Positions 62,810 through 64,000 of a DNA stretch of 64,000 nucleotides are shown here, piece by piece. Source of the DNA: CAMDPA01 sp965223035 (GTDB lineage: Bacteria; Pseudomonadota; Alphaproteobacteria; Rhizobiales; Hyphomicrobiaceae); the NCBI GenBank assembly GCA_965223035.1, contig OZ244980.1:2170001-2234000 (forward strand), written 5' to 3'. The stretch's first letter is position 1. The number at the start of each line of letters is the position of its first letter. The notes beneath the pieces were generated by a model, which was not told the origin of the DNA, searched no databases, and worked only from the letters and a program-made list of their open reading frames with translations. The position numbers and the translations under genes are program-made.

Positions 62810-63879
62810 GGCAGGCTCGTTACCTTCTTGAGAAGATCGAACATCGCCGGGTCGGCGCCCAGCTCACTCCATTGACCGACCAAATCGGCGATCAGTGTCA
62901 GCTGATGTTCATTCGGTAAGCTGCGCAAAAACGCGTCGATCGTTGCCGCTGGCAGGCCATGGAGCTTGCGGTCGCGGACCTGTTGACGGATGCAATTGAG
63001 CACGAACCATCGGGCCGCGTCGCTGGTCGGCAGACTTTCGGGATGCTCGATATAGTGTTCGAGCGGATGCATGCGCTCGATCGCCTCCTCAGCCAGCGCG
63101 CAATAGACCGCCGCGTCTTCCGGCGACACGCGGCCGAAAGCCAGGGCGCGTCGCGCCTGCCGGGTCAAGATTCCGCTCGCCTCGGCCTTGTCGAGCGCTC
63201 GTGACAGTTGGGTCCACGCGCGCGGGGTGGAGAACGGTTGTGGATCGACTGGGACCGGACGCATCAAGGCTTCCGGCATGTAGTCGATCAAGTTCAGGAT
63301 ATCGGCGCGGACATGGTTGGCCCGGCCCCATTCCAGCCATTCTGTCGGATCGACGGCGATGTTGAGGATGGTCACGCGGTTGATCAGTGCAGAGCTCAGC
63401 GCACGCACCAATGCGCGGTCCTGCGCACGGTTGCCGGCGGCGACCACCCAGGTGCCCGGTGGCAACGCGTGCTCACCTAGGCGCCGTTCCAACAGCAGCG
63501 AATAGAACGATTTTTGCACATCGGGGGCGCACGCCGGCAGTTCGTCGAGAAACAGACAGAATGGCTCGGGGTGCTCGGGCAGCAATATCCGCGGTGGGCA
63601 GAACACCGAGCGCTCACCGACGATGCGTGGGATGCCACTGACGTCTTCGGGTGCGATCTGTGTGCCGAGCAGCGAACGACACGGTAGGCCGGCTTCGGCT
63701 GCCGCCTGGTACACGACTTCCGATTTGCCGACGCCGGGTGGTGACAGCAACAAAAAGCTTTGCTCGTGAGCCATGCATTGGATCAGTTTCTTGGCATGGC
63801 GCAGCGAAATCGTTTCCTCCAGCGCGCTGCTGGGAGACATGCCAGCAAGGCCGCTGGCGAGGCTTCCACTTGAGGTCAT
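62806..63879 (-). CDS. MoxR-type AAA+ ATPase
   Basis: 357 residues from the ATG at 63879, with GGAGGAGA just before it. Walker A is SPPGVGKS (46-53), Walker B is CLFLDEL (108-114), and NRAQDRALVRALSSALINR has the sensor and arginine region of MoxR-type ATPases. The C-terminal part is helical. First gene of the set MoxR, VWA, LCCL-like, with translational coupling to the VWA gene. A 120-base stretch with a poly-T/C run (TTTTGGGGGGG) precedes it to the window end; no promoter is named. Confidence 0.92.
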   Translation of the reverse strand: MTSSGSLASGLAGMSPSSALEETISLRHAKKLIQCMAHEQSFLLLSPPGVGKSEVVYQAAAEAGLPCRSLLGTQIAPEDVSGIPRIVGERSVFCPPRILLPEHPEPFCLFLDELPACAPDVQKSFYSLLLERRLGEHALPPGTWVVAAGNRAQDRALVRALSSALINRVTILNIAVDPTEWLEWGRANHVRADILNLIDYMPEALMRPVPVDPQPFSTPRAWTQLSRALDKAEASGILTRQARRALAFGRVSPEDAAVYCALAEEAIERMHPLEHYIEHPESLPTSDAARWFVLNCIRQQVRDRKLHGLPAATIDAFLRSLPNEHQLTLIADLVGQWSELGADPAMFDLLKKVTSLP

Positions 63880-64000
63880 GAGGTCTCCTCCGTCGGGGAT
63901 GCCGCCAGTCGCCAAAGCGCGTTGCATGCGCAGTCGGGTTTTGGGGGGGTAAGCTCACGACATAGGAGCGAGGCAGACAAAATCAAGACCCGGGCGTCGC

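Overview
The window is GC-rich DNA from an alphaproteobacterium that I cannot place to genus. The evidence is two conserved housekeeping clusters. One is rpsB-tsf-pyrH-frr-uppS-cdsA-dxr-rseP-bamA (46.4 kb down to 35.6 kb, minus strand). The other is pyrG-secG-hypothetical-tpiA with a divergent ppiD-type gene, trpE and purD (49.7 to 58.9 kb). Both have alphaproteobacterial gene order, but their usual outer neighbours (for example the lpxD/fabZ/lpxA genes after bamA, or trpG after trpE) are missing.

Layout. 0-2.0 kb: 5' part of a surface protein with prealbumin-like repeats and a C-terminal autotransporter-type barrel, cut by the window edge. 3.5-6.2 kb: a SphA-type outer-membrane protein, a small DUF1127-like protein and a divergent GcvA-type LysR regulator. 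6.4-12 kb: a plus-strand run (RibBA with a degenerate RibA half, alpha/beta hydrolase, luciferase-like monooxygenase, second hydrolase, zinc-type dehydrogenase) that looks like a flavin-dependent ring- or ester-degrading pathway. 12.2-17.7 kb: an FAD/NAD(P) oxidoreductase, class II aldolase, SDR and PanE-like reductase that may extend it. 18.0-23.0 kb: a compact operon for a group 3b-type NAD(P)-linked [NiFe] hydrogenase with a cyclic-nucleotide-binding-domain gene inside it and a maturation protease at the end. 23.6-35 kb: single accessory genes (MFS transporter, ECF sigma factor, OhrR with a visible operator, a NavBac-type sodium channel, DUF6152/DUF6644 pair, AcuI-type reductase, iron-binding periplasmic protein) separated by unusually long non-coding gaps. 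35.6-58.9 kb: the housekeeping clusters, with a YkgJ-type Cys-cluster protein and methylmalonate-semialdehyde dehydrogenase between them. 59-64 kb: nitroreductase, AbrB-type transporter and a MoxR ATPase / VWA protein / LCCL-domain protein operon.

The most striking non-coding signal is a dense set of intergenic palindromic repeats. Family A is made of two kinds of hairpin module, an L type bounded by TAGATCATCG and an R type bounded by TAGAGCAACC. They occur singly, as L-R composites in both orientations, and as hybrids with one L end and one R end. A second, longer family B carries a CTGGAACCATCCCGC core. In one place an A element splits a B element, and several genes end on a TAG that is the first or last triplet of an A-type end. 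No rRNA, tRNA or CRISPR array was recognised.
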